Of a DNA stretch of 64,000 nt, positions 9,059 to 18,300 are shown one piece after another. Where the stretch lies: contig JAQVVH010000001.1 of NCBI GenBank assembly GCA_028699065.1, positions 357,860 to 421,859 on the forward strand. The letters run 5' to 3'. The translations under genes were made by a program, and so were the position numbers. The DNA is from Gallionella sp. Lineage in GTDB: Bacteria > Pseudomonadota > Gammaproteobacteria > Burkholderiales > Gallionellaceae. Every line of letters begins with the position of its first letter. Within the stretch, counting starts at the first letter, position 1. A model generated the notes under the pieces. The model saw nothing but the letters and a program-made list of their open reading frames with translations. It was not told the origin of the DNA and did no database searches.

Positions 9059-11823
9059 GTTGCCTCTCCCGTTGCCGGCGGTGCTCTGCGCGCTTCCAGC
9101 CATTGCGTCCGACGTTCATCGAGCCGCAGCAGCGGTTTGACGTCACAGTATTTCAGCGCCTGTTCATCGGAGAAACAGATGCCCGCGTCGCCTTCGCGAA
9201 TTTCCGCCGCTATCGCCTCAAGGCGTTGACGCCAGACTTGCAGCACGGCGCCCCAGGAAGGAAAGGTTTCTTCCGGATAAAGTTTGCGCTGGGTCTTGCT
9301 GTCGAATGCGGCGAGTTTGGGCATCAGGTTTTCAGTGTCGGCAAGCCCGGTGACAGCGGGCTCGCTCAGCAGGACTTTCGCAAAAACCACGCCGGCGACG
9401 CCCCCTTCGGCATATTCGGGAATTGCGGCATAGGCCGGCAGCTGCGGCTCGGTGATTCTTTCCGCCGCCCAGTTTTTAGTGTCGATCGAAGCGCCGGTTT
9501 TGTAATCGATGATCAACAGCCCGCCGGTTTCCAGCCGGTCAATCCGATCCGGATGGATGGCAACCTCGATGCCGCCGATATTGACCGGCGGGCTGCTCTC
9601 CAGCGCCACTACCCGGAAAGGTATGTCGCGGGCCATTTCCAGAGTCAGCCAGCCCTTGAGCAGTTTGATCAGGCGCAATCGTTCCAGCGCGCGATAGCCG
9701 GGCTTGAGTTCGGCGTTCGCGGGCTCGGCGGAAAATTCGTCGAGCGTGAAATCAACGGCCCGGATGATTTCCGCTTCAATCCCCTGCGCCCACAGCGCGT
9801 GCAGGCGTTCGGAAGTTTCGATCTGCGCCCAGAAATGTTCCAGCACCCGGTGAACCAGCGTCCCGCGCTTGCGGTTGTCGAGCCCTTCCACAGGCTGCTC
9901 CAGCGCCTTCGCCCCCAGCCGGAACTGGAAGTAGGCCCAGGCCGGGCAAATCGCCTGGGCGCGCAATATCCAGGTACCGCCCCTGACTTTCTCACCGGGT
10001 AGCACGGGCGGCGCAAAACTGTCATCGATGGGGGCCAGCCGCGAACCGGGCGTGCGCAGCAAATCGTCAATCCAGTAATCGCCCGCTGGCCGCGCCTGTT
10101 TTTCCACGGGAAGATGGCTGATCAGCGGGCTGCCTCCAAGCGCTGCGCCATTTTCGGTTTCGGGCCGGGTGTAGATGATCCTGCTTGCGCTACTACCGAG
10201 TCCGGCTTGCAGGCTTTTTGCAAATTCAAGCTGGACGGCCGCGCAGGCATTCGGGCTGCCGGCTTTGCGCTGCGCTTCGGCCGACAAGAGCGGATTCGGA
10301 CGGGCGGGTGGTGGCCACGCGGTATCGGTCATGCCGGTTACCCGGACCGCGTCGAAGTGCAGACCGCTGGCCTCCAGCATGCCCAACACCTGAATGGGCG
10401 GATCGCCTTCGGTTTTCGGCTGGAACACACGTTCACCGCACATATCCCTGAGGTGCCCCAGCGCCGTGGAGGCATTAATATCGCCCAGTATCGAATCCAG
10501 ACTGCCGAGCCGCGCCATCTCTTCCCGCAGGACTGCGCGCGTCTGAAACTCATGGCTGGACAAGGCGCGTTCGTGCAACCAGCCGGCGGCATCCAGGGTC
10601 TTCAGAAAAATCGCGCACCACAATGTGGGCGGTTTCCTGCCCGCGAAATCCGCCGTGGCCTGTTTTAGGGCGTGCAAATGCCGCAGAAACTGCTTGTCGC
10701 TGGCGGCGGCATCCCGAGTCAGGTATTCCGCCGTTCGGATGAATTTCGCAAGGCTGTCACCGGGCGCGAGCATGCTGCGCATTCCGGCTTCAACGCCGGC
10801 ACGCAGTGGCTGCTCTGACAGCCCGGTCGACCAATAGGGGCTGCGCAACAGGCGGCCCATCTGACGCTGTTCCACTTCATGCCGGGCAGCCACGATTTCC
10901 AGCATATCGATGGCGATGCCAACCAGCGGATATTTTTCCAGCGGACGCCCGAGACTCAGGTTGAAAGGCATGCTGCCTTCAGACCCGGCGGGATGCAGCG
11001 TTTCCGGCGAGAGAATATCCTGCAGGGCGTCGTGGATCATGTCCCCGCGTGCGGCAAGATCGGGCACCACGATCGCAATCCGGGCCTCCGGCGCTTGTTC
11101 CAGCGTTTCCCGCGCCCAGTGGGCGGCGGCCAGGATTTCAGAGGCCGGATCGGGATAGGCAATCACCCGGATCGCGGCCTCCGTCCGTCGAACTTGCAGC
11201 GTCAGAATCTCGACGCCCAAGCCGGCCAGCGCTTCCTGCAAGGCGAGATCGGCGGGATTGAGGCGGTCGAATCCGGCGAACACCACCCGCGCAGGCAACA
11301 TCGACCCGCACAAATCGGCATTTGCCAGTTCCGCGATGACCGCCTGCCTGAAGCTCGGCGCGTCGATCACGCCGCGCGTTTTGCAAATTTCAAGGTAGCG
11401 CTTGCGCCAGCGCTCGAATTGCAGATTTTCGCTGGAACGCGCCGGGGTGCTCAGCGGCACTTGCCAGGTCACTACCAGCTCATGCGCCTGAACGGCGGTT
11501 TTAGCCATGCCGGCAACATCAAAGAGGTAGCGGGATTCGTCTTCCAGCATGTCCAGAATGGCCTGCTCCCAAAGCAGACGCTCGCCGGTGGTATCCAGCA
11601 CAGTGGCTTGCAGTGCGGGATTTTTTGCCCCTCTGAGCGCCATCGTCTCGCCGAGTTCGGCCAGCCAGGGATTAACGGTTTTGCAAACGAGCGTTTCCCA
11701 CGCTGTCATTCCCCGGGCGGCGCAGGCATGGTCGTATTGGGTTTTGAGTGATTGCGCCAGGCGTCCTGTCGCGCACAGGACGACCGAGTCCGATCCGGAA
11801 ATTTCTTCAAGCGGGATGTTCAT
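9055..11823 (-). CDS. AddB-like PD-(D/E)XK nuclease subunit
   Basis: A 922-residue protein paired by a 4-nt overlap with the AddA-like helicase. The C-terminal nuclease core is readable (AIHPDRIDRLETGG then LLIIDYKTG). No Walker A is seen in the N-terminus, in keeping with an inactive-helicase scaffold such as AddB. AddB proteins usually carry four Cys for an Fe-S cluster around the nuclease domain. Here one Cys is in AICPAWAYFQFRL, but in the C-terminal block (QALKYCDVKPLLRL) only one of the expected three Cys remains, with Leu at the other two positions by my alignment from memory. The cluster is therefore probably lost or altered. Naming as addB is by context. Confidence 0.8.
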   Translation of the reverse strand: MNIPLEEISGSDSVVLCATGRLAQSLKTQYDHACAARGMTAWETLVCKTVNPWLAELGETMALRGAKNPALQATVLDTTGERLLWEQAILDMLEDESRYLFDVAGMAKTAVQAHELVVTWQVPLSTPARSSENLQFERWRKRYLEICKTRGVIDAPSFRQAVIAELANADLCGSMLPARVVFAGFDRLNPADLALQEALAGLGVEILTLQVRRTEAAIRVIAYPDPASEILAAAHWARETLEQAPEARIAIVVPDLAARGDMIHDALQDILSPETLHPAGSEGSMPFNLSLGRPLEKYPLVGIAIDMLEIVAARHEVEQRQMGRLLRSPYWSTGLSEQPLRAGVEAGMRSMLAPGDSLAKFIRTAEYLTRDAAASDKQFLRHLHALKQATADFAGRKPPTLWCAIFLKTLDAAGWLHERALSSHEFQTRAVLREEMARLGSLDSILGDINASTALGHLRDMCGERVFQPKTEGDPPIQVLGMLEASGLHFDAVRVTGMTDTAWPPPARPNPLLSAEAQRKAGSPNACAAVQLEFAKSLQAGLGSSASRIIYTRPETENGAALGGSPLISHLPVEKQARPAGDYWIDDLLRTPGSRLAPIDDSFAPPVLPGEKVRGGTWILRAQAICPAWAYFQFRLGAKALEQPVEGLDNRKRGTLVHRVLEHFWAQIETSERLHALWAQGIEAEIIRAVDFTLDEFSAEPANAELKPGYRALERLRLIKLLKGWLTLEMARDIPFRVVALESSPPVNIGGIEVAIHPDRIDRLETGGLLIIDYKTGASIDTKNWAAERITEPQLPAYAAIPEYAEGGVAGVVFAKVLLSEPAVTGLADTENLMPKLAAFDSKTQRKLYPEETFPSWGAVLQVWRQRLEAIAAEIREGDAGICFSDEQALKYCDVKPLLRLDERRTQWLEARRAPPATGEAT

Positions 11824-11860
11824 GTCGGGGCGTCACAGGTCACGAAAATGGTGCCGCGAC

Positions 11861-12529
11861 CTAATCCGGAAGCAGTTGGCGATAGCGCAACTTGAGTGCG
11901 TCATACAGACGGTCCCGCACATCCGGCGCTTCGACGTCCACGATTTCGAGCACCTCTACAAGGTGTTCGTTATCCTCGCGCCCGTGCCATATTTTGAGGT
12001 AGGTTCCGGTCTTGTAGCCGTGGTCCTGACGAAACATGTTTAGCACATTCTTGCCCAGATACTGGCGGAACAAGTCCGTCCAGGGCATGCCGCAATCGGC
12101 CAGCAACATTCCGAACAGCGCCAGGCTGGTGCGCCCGGCCGCCGCCAAGCCCACGAGCAGATCGAGCCGTTCCAGCAGCGTCATCTGCGCCAGCGCATAT
12201 TCACGACCATCGAACGTCACGCCGGTTTCGGCCCGCTGCAATTCTGCCAGCATTTCCGTGGCCGCCCGGGTCTGATCGCCCCGGCAGCGCTGAATTGCAG
12301 CCGATAACGCAAAATGCCAAATATCCACCAGCTCCATACGCAGCTGGGGCCAGTCGCAATCCTGCTTTTTCCACCACTTCCAGCCGTGATGTTCAATCGC
12401 TTCCACCGCCTCGACCTGAATCGCGCGATACCAGTTGTTGTTGGCCGCCACCCAGTCCGGATTGACCTTGGCATTCATGGCGTTTTGCAGCTCCAGCATG
12501 GCCGTCAGTTGTGTTGCACTTAACTTCAT
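11861..12529 (-). CDS. Dimeric dUTP diphosphatase
   Basis: 222 residues of the dUTPase_2 (all-alpha, MazG-like) family, which hydrolyses dUTP/dUDP to keep uracil out of DNA. It is unrelated to trimeric Dut. The metal-binding helix motifs are visible: VEAVEAIEHHGWKWWK and the second helix LRMELVDIWHF. The gene is upstream of the AddB-like gene on the same strand with a gap of 37 nt, so co-transcription is possible; both serve DNA integrity. The ATG at the given start is preceded by no strong ribosome site. Confidence 0.88.
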   Translation of the reverse strand: MKLSATQLTAMLELQNAMNAKVNPDWVAANNNWYRAIQVEAVEAIEHHGWKWWKKQDCDWPQLRMELVDIWHFALSAAIQRCRGDQTRAATEMLAELQRAETGVTFDGREYALAQMTLLERLDLLVGLAAAGRTSLALFGMLLADCGMPWTDLFRQYLGKNVLNMFRQDHGYKTGTYLKIWHGREDNEHLVEVLEIVDVEAPDVRDRLYDALKLRYRQLLPD

Positions 12530-12578
12530 CTGAAAATTCCAAAAAAATACGGGAGGGGCATCGTCTCAATTTTCCTTG

Positions 12579-12599
12579 AATTTGGGAAGCGTCCAAATT
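12579..12599 (+). promoter_or_regulatory. Palindrome upstream of copper storage gene
   Basis: AATTTGG (12579-12585) and CCAAATT (12593-12599) form a perfect 7-bp inverted repeat with a 7-nt spacer, 65 nt before the start codon of the Csp1-like gene. It is a candidate repressor or activator site. It does not look like the CueR consensus as I remember it. Confidence 0.4.
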
Positions 12600-12663
12600 G
12601 CATCGCTGCAAACATGCCGGTAGGATGGCGCCGTATCAATTACCTTTCTGAAGGGAAGATGTT

Positions 12664-13110
12664 ATGAATCGTCGCGAATTGTTGTTGGGTGTCGCCTCTC
12701 TGGCGGCGGCAGCCACTGCCGGTTCTGCCTTTGCCGTGGCAGACAGCGGGCATGAACATCACCATCATCATGCAGGCAACCCCAACCAGGCACTGATCGA
12801 CACCGCCTCCGACTGTATCCTGCGTGGCCAGATTTGTTTGAGCCATTGCCTGGAGCTGCTCAGCCAGGGCGACAAGGAAATGGGCGAGTGTGCGAGGAGC
12901 GTCAACCAGATGCTGGCCACTTGCAATGCGCTCCAGCAACTCGCCAGCCAGAATTCCAAATACCTGCCCGCGCTCGCCAAAATCGCCGGTGAAGCCTGCC
13001 GGGATTGCGAAGAAGCCTGCAAGAAACACGCCGATAAACACGAGGAATGCAAGGCTTGCCGCGATGCCTGCGCGGCATGTGCCAAGGAGTGTCGCAAGAT
13101 TTCGGTCTGA
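12664..13110 (+). CDS. Csp1-like copper storage protein
   Basis: Predicted four-helix-bundle protein (DUF326 family) storing Cu(I) in a cysteine-lined core. The 148-residue precursor opens with a twin-arginine signal (MNRRELLLG, Ala-rich core, cleavage near SAFA-VADS), so it should be exported folded. The mature part begins with a His run (HEHHHHH), then has 13 cysteines, many spaced three or four apart (CRDCEEAC, CKACRDACAACAKEC). Thirteen Cys equals the number in characterised Csp1 of Methylosinus, as I remember it. The start is fixed by AGGGAAG. A palindrome lies upstream, and a strong terminator follows inside the convergent gene. No copper chaperone or pump is adjacent. Confidence 0.9.
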   Translation: MNRRELLLGVASLAAAATAGSAFAVADSGHEHHHHHAGNPNQALIDTASDCILRGQICLSHCLELLSQGDKEMGECARSVNQMLATCNALQQLASQNSKYLPALAKIAGEACRDCEEACKKHADKHEECKACRDACAACAKECRKISV

Positions 13111-13151
13111 CGCCGAGCTGGCACCGGCTTGAAAAGCTGGAAACGGCTCAC

Positions 13152-13199
13152 CGGGCGATATCAGGTTTGGTATAGACGAACCTGATTTCGCCCGTTTTT
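13152..13199 (+). terminator. Terminator of the Csp1-like gene
   Basis: CGGGCGA plus ATCAGGTT (13152-13158, 13160-13167) pair with AACCTGAT plus TCGCCCG (13179-13186, 13188-13194), with one T-T mismatch and an 11-nt loop, followed by five T. It overlaps the last codons of the convergent diguanylate cyclase gene. Confidence 0.85.
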
Positions 13200-15143
13200 C
13201 TTGGCCTGATACATGGCGCTGTCCGCATTCTCGAGCAGCGTATCTTCGTTGTCCCCGTCTTCGGGATAGAGCGCAATTCCGATACTGGAGGAGATGGAAA
13301 CCTTCAGTCCGTCGATCAGGAAAGGTTCGGCAATCAGACGGCGCATTTTCGCCGCGACAGCCACGGCATCCGCACCCTGCTGAATTCGGGGCAGAATCCC
13401 GACAAACTCGTCCCCCCCCACGCGCGCCACCGTATCGGAAGCCCGCAGACACTCGAGCATGCGCCGGGCGCTCTCCTTCAACACCTCGTCACCGACGGCA
13501 TGGCCATAGTTGTCGTTCACCGGCTTGAATTCGTCCAGATCGATAAACAACAAGGCAAACTGGCTCTGCTCGCGCTTCGCCGCCGATAGAATTTGCTGCA
13601 AACGATCCTCCAGCAGGATCCGGTTGGGCAAGCCCGTCAACAGGTCGTGATGCGCTATATGTTCCATTTCGTGTTCGGCCAGTTTGCGCTGGCTAATATC
13701 CTGATGGGTGCCAAACATCATCGACGGGCGGCCGTCCGCCAACCACCGGTTTACCCTGCCGCGATCCAGCACCCAGATCCAATGTCCCAGCCTGTGGCGC
13801 ATCCGTATTTCGCATTCGTAATAAGTCAGCTGGCCGGCAAAATGCTTTTGCAAAAGCTCGTTGGAACACTTCAGATCATCCGGGTGAGTCAAATCAATCC
13901 AGGTTTGCAGTGAAACCGGCGCCAGCTCCTCCAGCGTATAACCCAGCATTTCCGCCCAGTATTGATTGAATCGCGTTTCACCGGTCTGCACATTCCATTC
14001 CCAGGTGCCCACCCGCGTGCCTTCGATAATACTTTCCAGGCGCAGTGTCTTGTCCCCGAGCTGGGCATTCTTCCGCTCCACAATCGCCAGCGTGCGCTCC
14101 CGGTTGAGCAAATTGCTCACCACCAGCCCGGTGCCCATCGTCAGCACGAGCAAGGCCAGCGCTATCCAGCCCAGCTGATTACGGATCAGCCGGTTTTCGG
14201 ACAGCACTTCCGGAGAAACGTACGACACGATTTTTAGATAATCAGGTGTCAGACGTTCCGCCGAACGCGGCAAATGGACGGTCGTGTGCGCAAACACGCC
14301 AAGGGAAGTGTGTTGCACGCCGCTCTCGCGGGCGCCGATCTGTTGCCATTCCACGGGATAGTCGCGGGCAAATGTTCGTTCCGGCTTGCCCAGAGCAAAG
14401 CCCCATTCGTCCTCGGCGGATTGACCCTTCAGCCAGTAGCCGTCACGATTGAGCACCATCAGGAGGCCGTCGTCCTCACGCATGGCATTGCGATCCTCAA
14501 CCCTTTGCAGGAATCGCCCGTAACGCAGGTTGATGATCACCGCACCGCGATTCTTCCCGGTATTGTCAAACACCGGCACGCCGACACGCACGGTGGGTTT
14601 GATCGGAAACTCCAGCGTGCCGTTTTCCTGATTCAGGTCAACGGGCGAAATATAAAATTCCCCGGCCTGCAACCGCATGAGATCGAGAAAATAGTTCCGC
14701 CGCGACTTGTCCTGCAATTGCGCTCCGGACACAACGCGAGGGTAGCCCCTGTCGTTTCTCACCCGAACAACTTCCTGCCCCGCTTCATCCAAAAACCTCA
14801 GTTGCTCAAGATGCTCCGCGAAGCGGGCCAGCATCAATAGTTCAGCAGTGAACTCCTGCAAGTCGGCGGAGGAATTTAAATTCAGGTAGCGCTGGAGGTG
14901 ATGGCTACTGGCAACTTCATAAACGGCAGGGAGTGTTGCCGCGACATCAATTCTGGAAAGGTCGGCGATATCTTCGACACGTTCTGATTCCTGCTTTTCA
15001 AGCGCAGTCTTGTAAGTGCTCCACTGCGCCGCATCCAGAACAAAAAGTGCCAGAAAAAAAAGTAAACATACGGGAATAAACAGCACGAAGAAGCGTTGCA
15101 TAAATGCTTTATCAGGCAGCCTATTCACCAACTTTTTGGTCAT
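13161..15143 (-). CDS. Membrane sensor diguanylate cyclase (Cache-like, PAS, GGDEF)
   Basis: 660 residues. A first membrane helix lies at about 14-40 (FFVLFIPVCLLFFLALFVL). A periplasmic sensor region of roughly 280 residues follows, reading like a dCache fold, then a second helix near residue 330 (LGWIALALLVLTMGTGLVV). Next come a PAS domain with a PAC motif (FGTHQDISQRKLAEHE) and a GGDEF domain. GGDEF begins at 576 and is intact; the I-site RxxD (RASD) is five residues before it. It should make c-di-GMP in response to a periplasmic ligand. Its 3' end doubles as the terminator of the facing gene. The ligand is unknown. Confidence 0.92.
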   Translation of the reverse strand: MTKKLVNRLPDKAFMQRFFVLFIPVCLLFFLALFVLDAAQWSTYKTALEKQESERVEDIADLSRIDVAATLPAVYEVASSHHLQRYLNLNSSADLQEFTAELLMLARFAEHLEQLRFLDEAGQEVVRVRNDRGYPRVVSGAQLQDKSRRNYFLDLMRLQAGEFYISPVDLNQENGTLEFPIKPTVRVGVPVFDNTGKNRGAVIINLRYGRFLQRVEDRNAMREDDGLLMVLNRDGYWLKGQSAEDEWGFALGKPERTFARDYPVEWQQIGARESGVQHTSLGVFAHTTVHLPRSAERLTPDYLKIVSYVSPEVLSENRLIRNQLGWIALALLVLTMGTGLVVSNLLNRERTLAIVERKNAQLGDKTLRLESIIEGTRVGTWEWNVQTGETRFNQYWAEMLGYTLEELAPVSLQTWIDLTHPDDLKCSNELLQKHFAGQLTYYECEIRMRHRLGHWIWVLDRGRVNRWLADGRPSMMFGTHQDISQRKLAEHEMEHIAHHDLLTGLPNRILLEDRLQQILSAAKREQSQFALLFIDLDEFKPVNDNYGHAVGDEVLKESARRMLECLRASDTVARVGGDEFVGILPRIQQGADAVAVAAKMRRLIAEPFLIDGLKVSISSSIGIALYPEDGDNEDTLLENADSAMYQAKKNGRNQVRLYQT

Positions 15144-15324
15144 TTACGTTTATTTTTTCAGGCAGTTATAGATAAGAAACAGAAACCCAAATGGGACAAA
15201 TTTCATCTCATCTGTCCGCATTCTGCAGCAATCATCCGCGACAATCAATGAAAGTTGCCTTTTTCGATCGCGCCGATCGGCGGATAATGGCGAACTATTC
15301 CGTACAACCTCACGAGTCGCCACC

Positions 15325-18300
15325 ATGAACACCGCCCCATCTGCTGCCGAATTACCCGAACAAGAAGTCACCCCCGAAGTCCTTCGGGAAAAATATTGCA
15401 AGGATGGGGAACAAACCGCTAACGAAGTGCGCCGACGCGTGGCCCGCGCACTGGCTACCACAGAAAATGATGCAGACACCTGGGAACAACCATTTCTGTG
15501 GGCACTGCAAAACGGCTTCATCCCCGGCGGGCGCATCAACTCCGCCGCCGGTACGCGGCTGCAGGCCACGTTGATTAACTGTTTTGTGCAACCGGTGGGC
15601 GATGCCATCAGCGGGATCAACGATGGCAAACCGGGCATTTACGACGCTCTGCAACAGGCGGCGGAAACTATGCGCCGGGGCGGCGGCGTGGGCTATGATT
15701 TTTCCGACATCCGGCCGCGCGATGCGCTGGTTAAAGGCACCAACAGCCGCGCTTCCGGTCCGGTTTCCTACATGCGCGTGTTCGACCGTTCCTGCGAAAC
15801 TGTGGAATCCGCCGGGGCGCGGCGCGGTGCGCAAATGGGGGTGTTGCGTTGTGACCATCCCGACATCGAGGCTTTTATCCACGCCAAGGATCAGGGCGAC
15901 CTGCGCAACTTCAACATCTCCGTGGGTGTTACCGATGCTTTCATGCAGGCCGTGGTCGCAGATGCCAACTGGGAACTGGTGCACAAGGCCATCCCTTCGA
16001 ATCTGGCGCTGGCCAATGGCGCGCATCAGCGTGCTGACGGTCTCTGGGTGTATCGCAGCCTCAAAGCCACCGAATTGTGGCGACAGATCATGCAGGCCAC
16101 CTACGACCACGCCGAACCCGGCGTGCTGTTCCTCGACAAAATCAACCGCGACAACAACCTCGCCTATCTGGAAAAAATCGAGGCCACGAATCCCTGCGTC
16201 ACGGCCGACACCTGGATCATGACCACCGAAGGTCCGCGCCAGGTCGTCGAACTGATGGGGCGGCCTTTTGCGGCTTTTGTAGATGGCAAGCCCTGGGCAT
16301 CAACGTCGGATGGTTTTTTCAAGACCGGCGACAAGCCTGTGGTTCACCTGAAAACGCAGGAAGGCTACGCACTCCGCCTGACCGCTGACCACCAGTTGCG
16401 CCGGACGCGCCTTACCCGCTACGCGCAACAGGATGAATGGGTCAAGGCCGGCGACCTGCAAGCTGGCGACCTGCTGGTGCTGCACAACCAGCGTGAAGTA
16501 TCCGGCTGGCAAGGTGAAGGCACAACCGAACAGGGTTATCTGCTGGGCCTGCTGTTGGGTGACGGCGTTCTCAAAAACAAGGAAGCCGTGCTCTCGGTTT
16601 GGGAGCATGCGGGCAGCGCCTCGATTCGTGAATCAGTTTCCCGGGCAGCGGAATGCCTGACACAACGCGCCGACCATCGGGGCTGGCACAACATTGCCGG
16701 ACGCGGCGAATACCGGTTCAAGTCGGCCAATCTGCTCGCTCTTGCCCGGCAATTCGGCATGCATGAGCACAAGCGTATCGGTGAAGAAATTGAGCAGGCC
16801 TCCAGCGATTTCTACCGGGGCTTTCTGTGCGGTCTGTTCGATGCCGACGGCTCGGTGCAAGGTTCGCAGGAAAAAGGCATCAGCATCCGATTGTCTCAGT
16901 CGAGCCAACCCACACTCGAAGCCGCGCAGCGCATGCTGGCGCGGTTGGGCATCATTTCAAAAATTTATTCTTTCCGTCGTGAAGCCGGGTTCAAATTGCT
17001 CCCGGATGGCCATGGCGGAGAAAAGCATTATCCCGTCAAGGCACAACACGAGCTGATCATCGCCAACGACAACCTGATTCGCTTTGCCGACCTGGTCGGA
17101 TTTTCGGATGCCGAAAAACAGCGCAAGCTCAAGCAACTGCTTTCCGCTTACCGCCGCGTGCCCAACCGCGAGCGCTTTGCCACCACAGTAAAGACGATTG
17201 AGCCTGCCGGTACGGAGGCTGTTTATGATGCGCAGATTCCCGGCATCAATGCTTTCGATGCGAACGGTTTTTACGCGCACAATTGCGGCGAACAACCTCT
17301 GCCCAGCTACGGCTGTTGCGATTTGGGCAGCATCAACCTCACGCGCTTCGTGCGCCAGCCTTTTACAGCGGAAGCCGCTTTCGATTTCGAAAATTTCGGC
17401 AAGGTGGCCGCGCTCGCGGTGCGCATGCTGGACAACGTGCTGGATGCGACCGTGTGGCCGCTGAAAGAGCAGCAGGCGGAAGCACAGGCCAAGCGGCGCG
17501 TGGGCATCGGCTTTACCGGCCTGGGCGACGCTCTGGTTATGCTGTGCCTGAGATACAACAGCGCCAAAGGGCGCGCGATGGCGGCACGTATTGCGGAAAG
17601 TATGCGCGATGCGTGTTACGCGGCCTCGGTTGATCTCGCGATCGAGAAAGGCGCTTTTCCGCTGTTTGATGCCGAACGCTATCTGGCCGAACCGAATTTC
17701 GCCGCACGTCTGCCGGAAGCTCTGCAGCAGCGCATCCGCAAGCACGGCATCCGCAATAGTCACCTGCTCTCGATCGCGCCCACGGGCACGATTTCGCTGG
17801 CCTTCGCCGATAACGCGAGTAACGGGGTGGAGCCGCCCTTCTCCTGGTTTTATTTCCGCAACAAGCGCATGGCGGACGGCAGCAAAAAATCCATCCAGGT
17901 CGAGGATCACGCCTGGCGTCTGTACCGCCATCTGGGCGGTAACACCGATGCGCTACCGGACTATTTTGTGACCGCGCTGGAAATGAGTGCGCTGGATCAC
18001 ATGGAGATGGTCGCGGCGGTTCAGCCCTTCGTCGACACCGCCATCAGCAAGACGGTGAACGTGCCGGCCGATTATCCATTCGCCGAATTTGAAAACCTTT
18101 ATCTGGAAGCGTGGAAGCGCGGCCTCAAGGGCATCACCACCTACCGTCCGAACAGCGTGCTGGGCGCCGTGCTTGAAGTCAAACCGGTCGAGCCCGGCAA
18201 GGATGCGCCGCAGGATATCGACCAGTCGGATGCCGACCGGCGCGTGGTGCTGGATGTGATGCCCACACCGGCACTGGCCAGTCTGCGCTGGCCCGGCCGC

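Noticed and set aside
8964..9146. Upstream start of the AddA-like gene at 9103
   Set aside because: It would overlap the partner gene by 49 nt. The ATG at 9058 has a strong ribosome site and the ATGA overlap common in this genome.
12640..13452. 270-residue minus-strand frame across the copper storage gene
   Set aside because: It is antisense to the Csp1-like gene and overlaps the cyclase gene in another frame; no motif is visible.
15144..15324. Cobalamin riboswitch or NrdR box before nrdJ
   Set aside because: I looked for the B12 box and for paired NrdR boxes and found neither in the 181-nt gap.
15150..16110. Minus-strand frames over the start of nrdJ
   Set aside because: Shadows of the nrdJ coding sequence without ribosome sites or recognisable domains.
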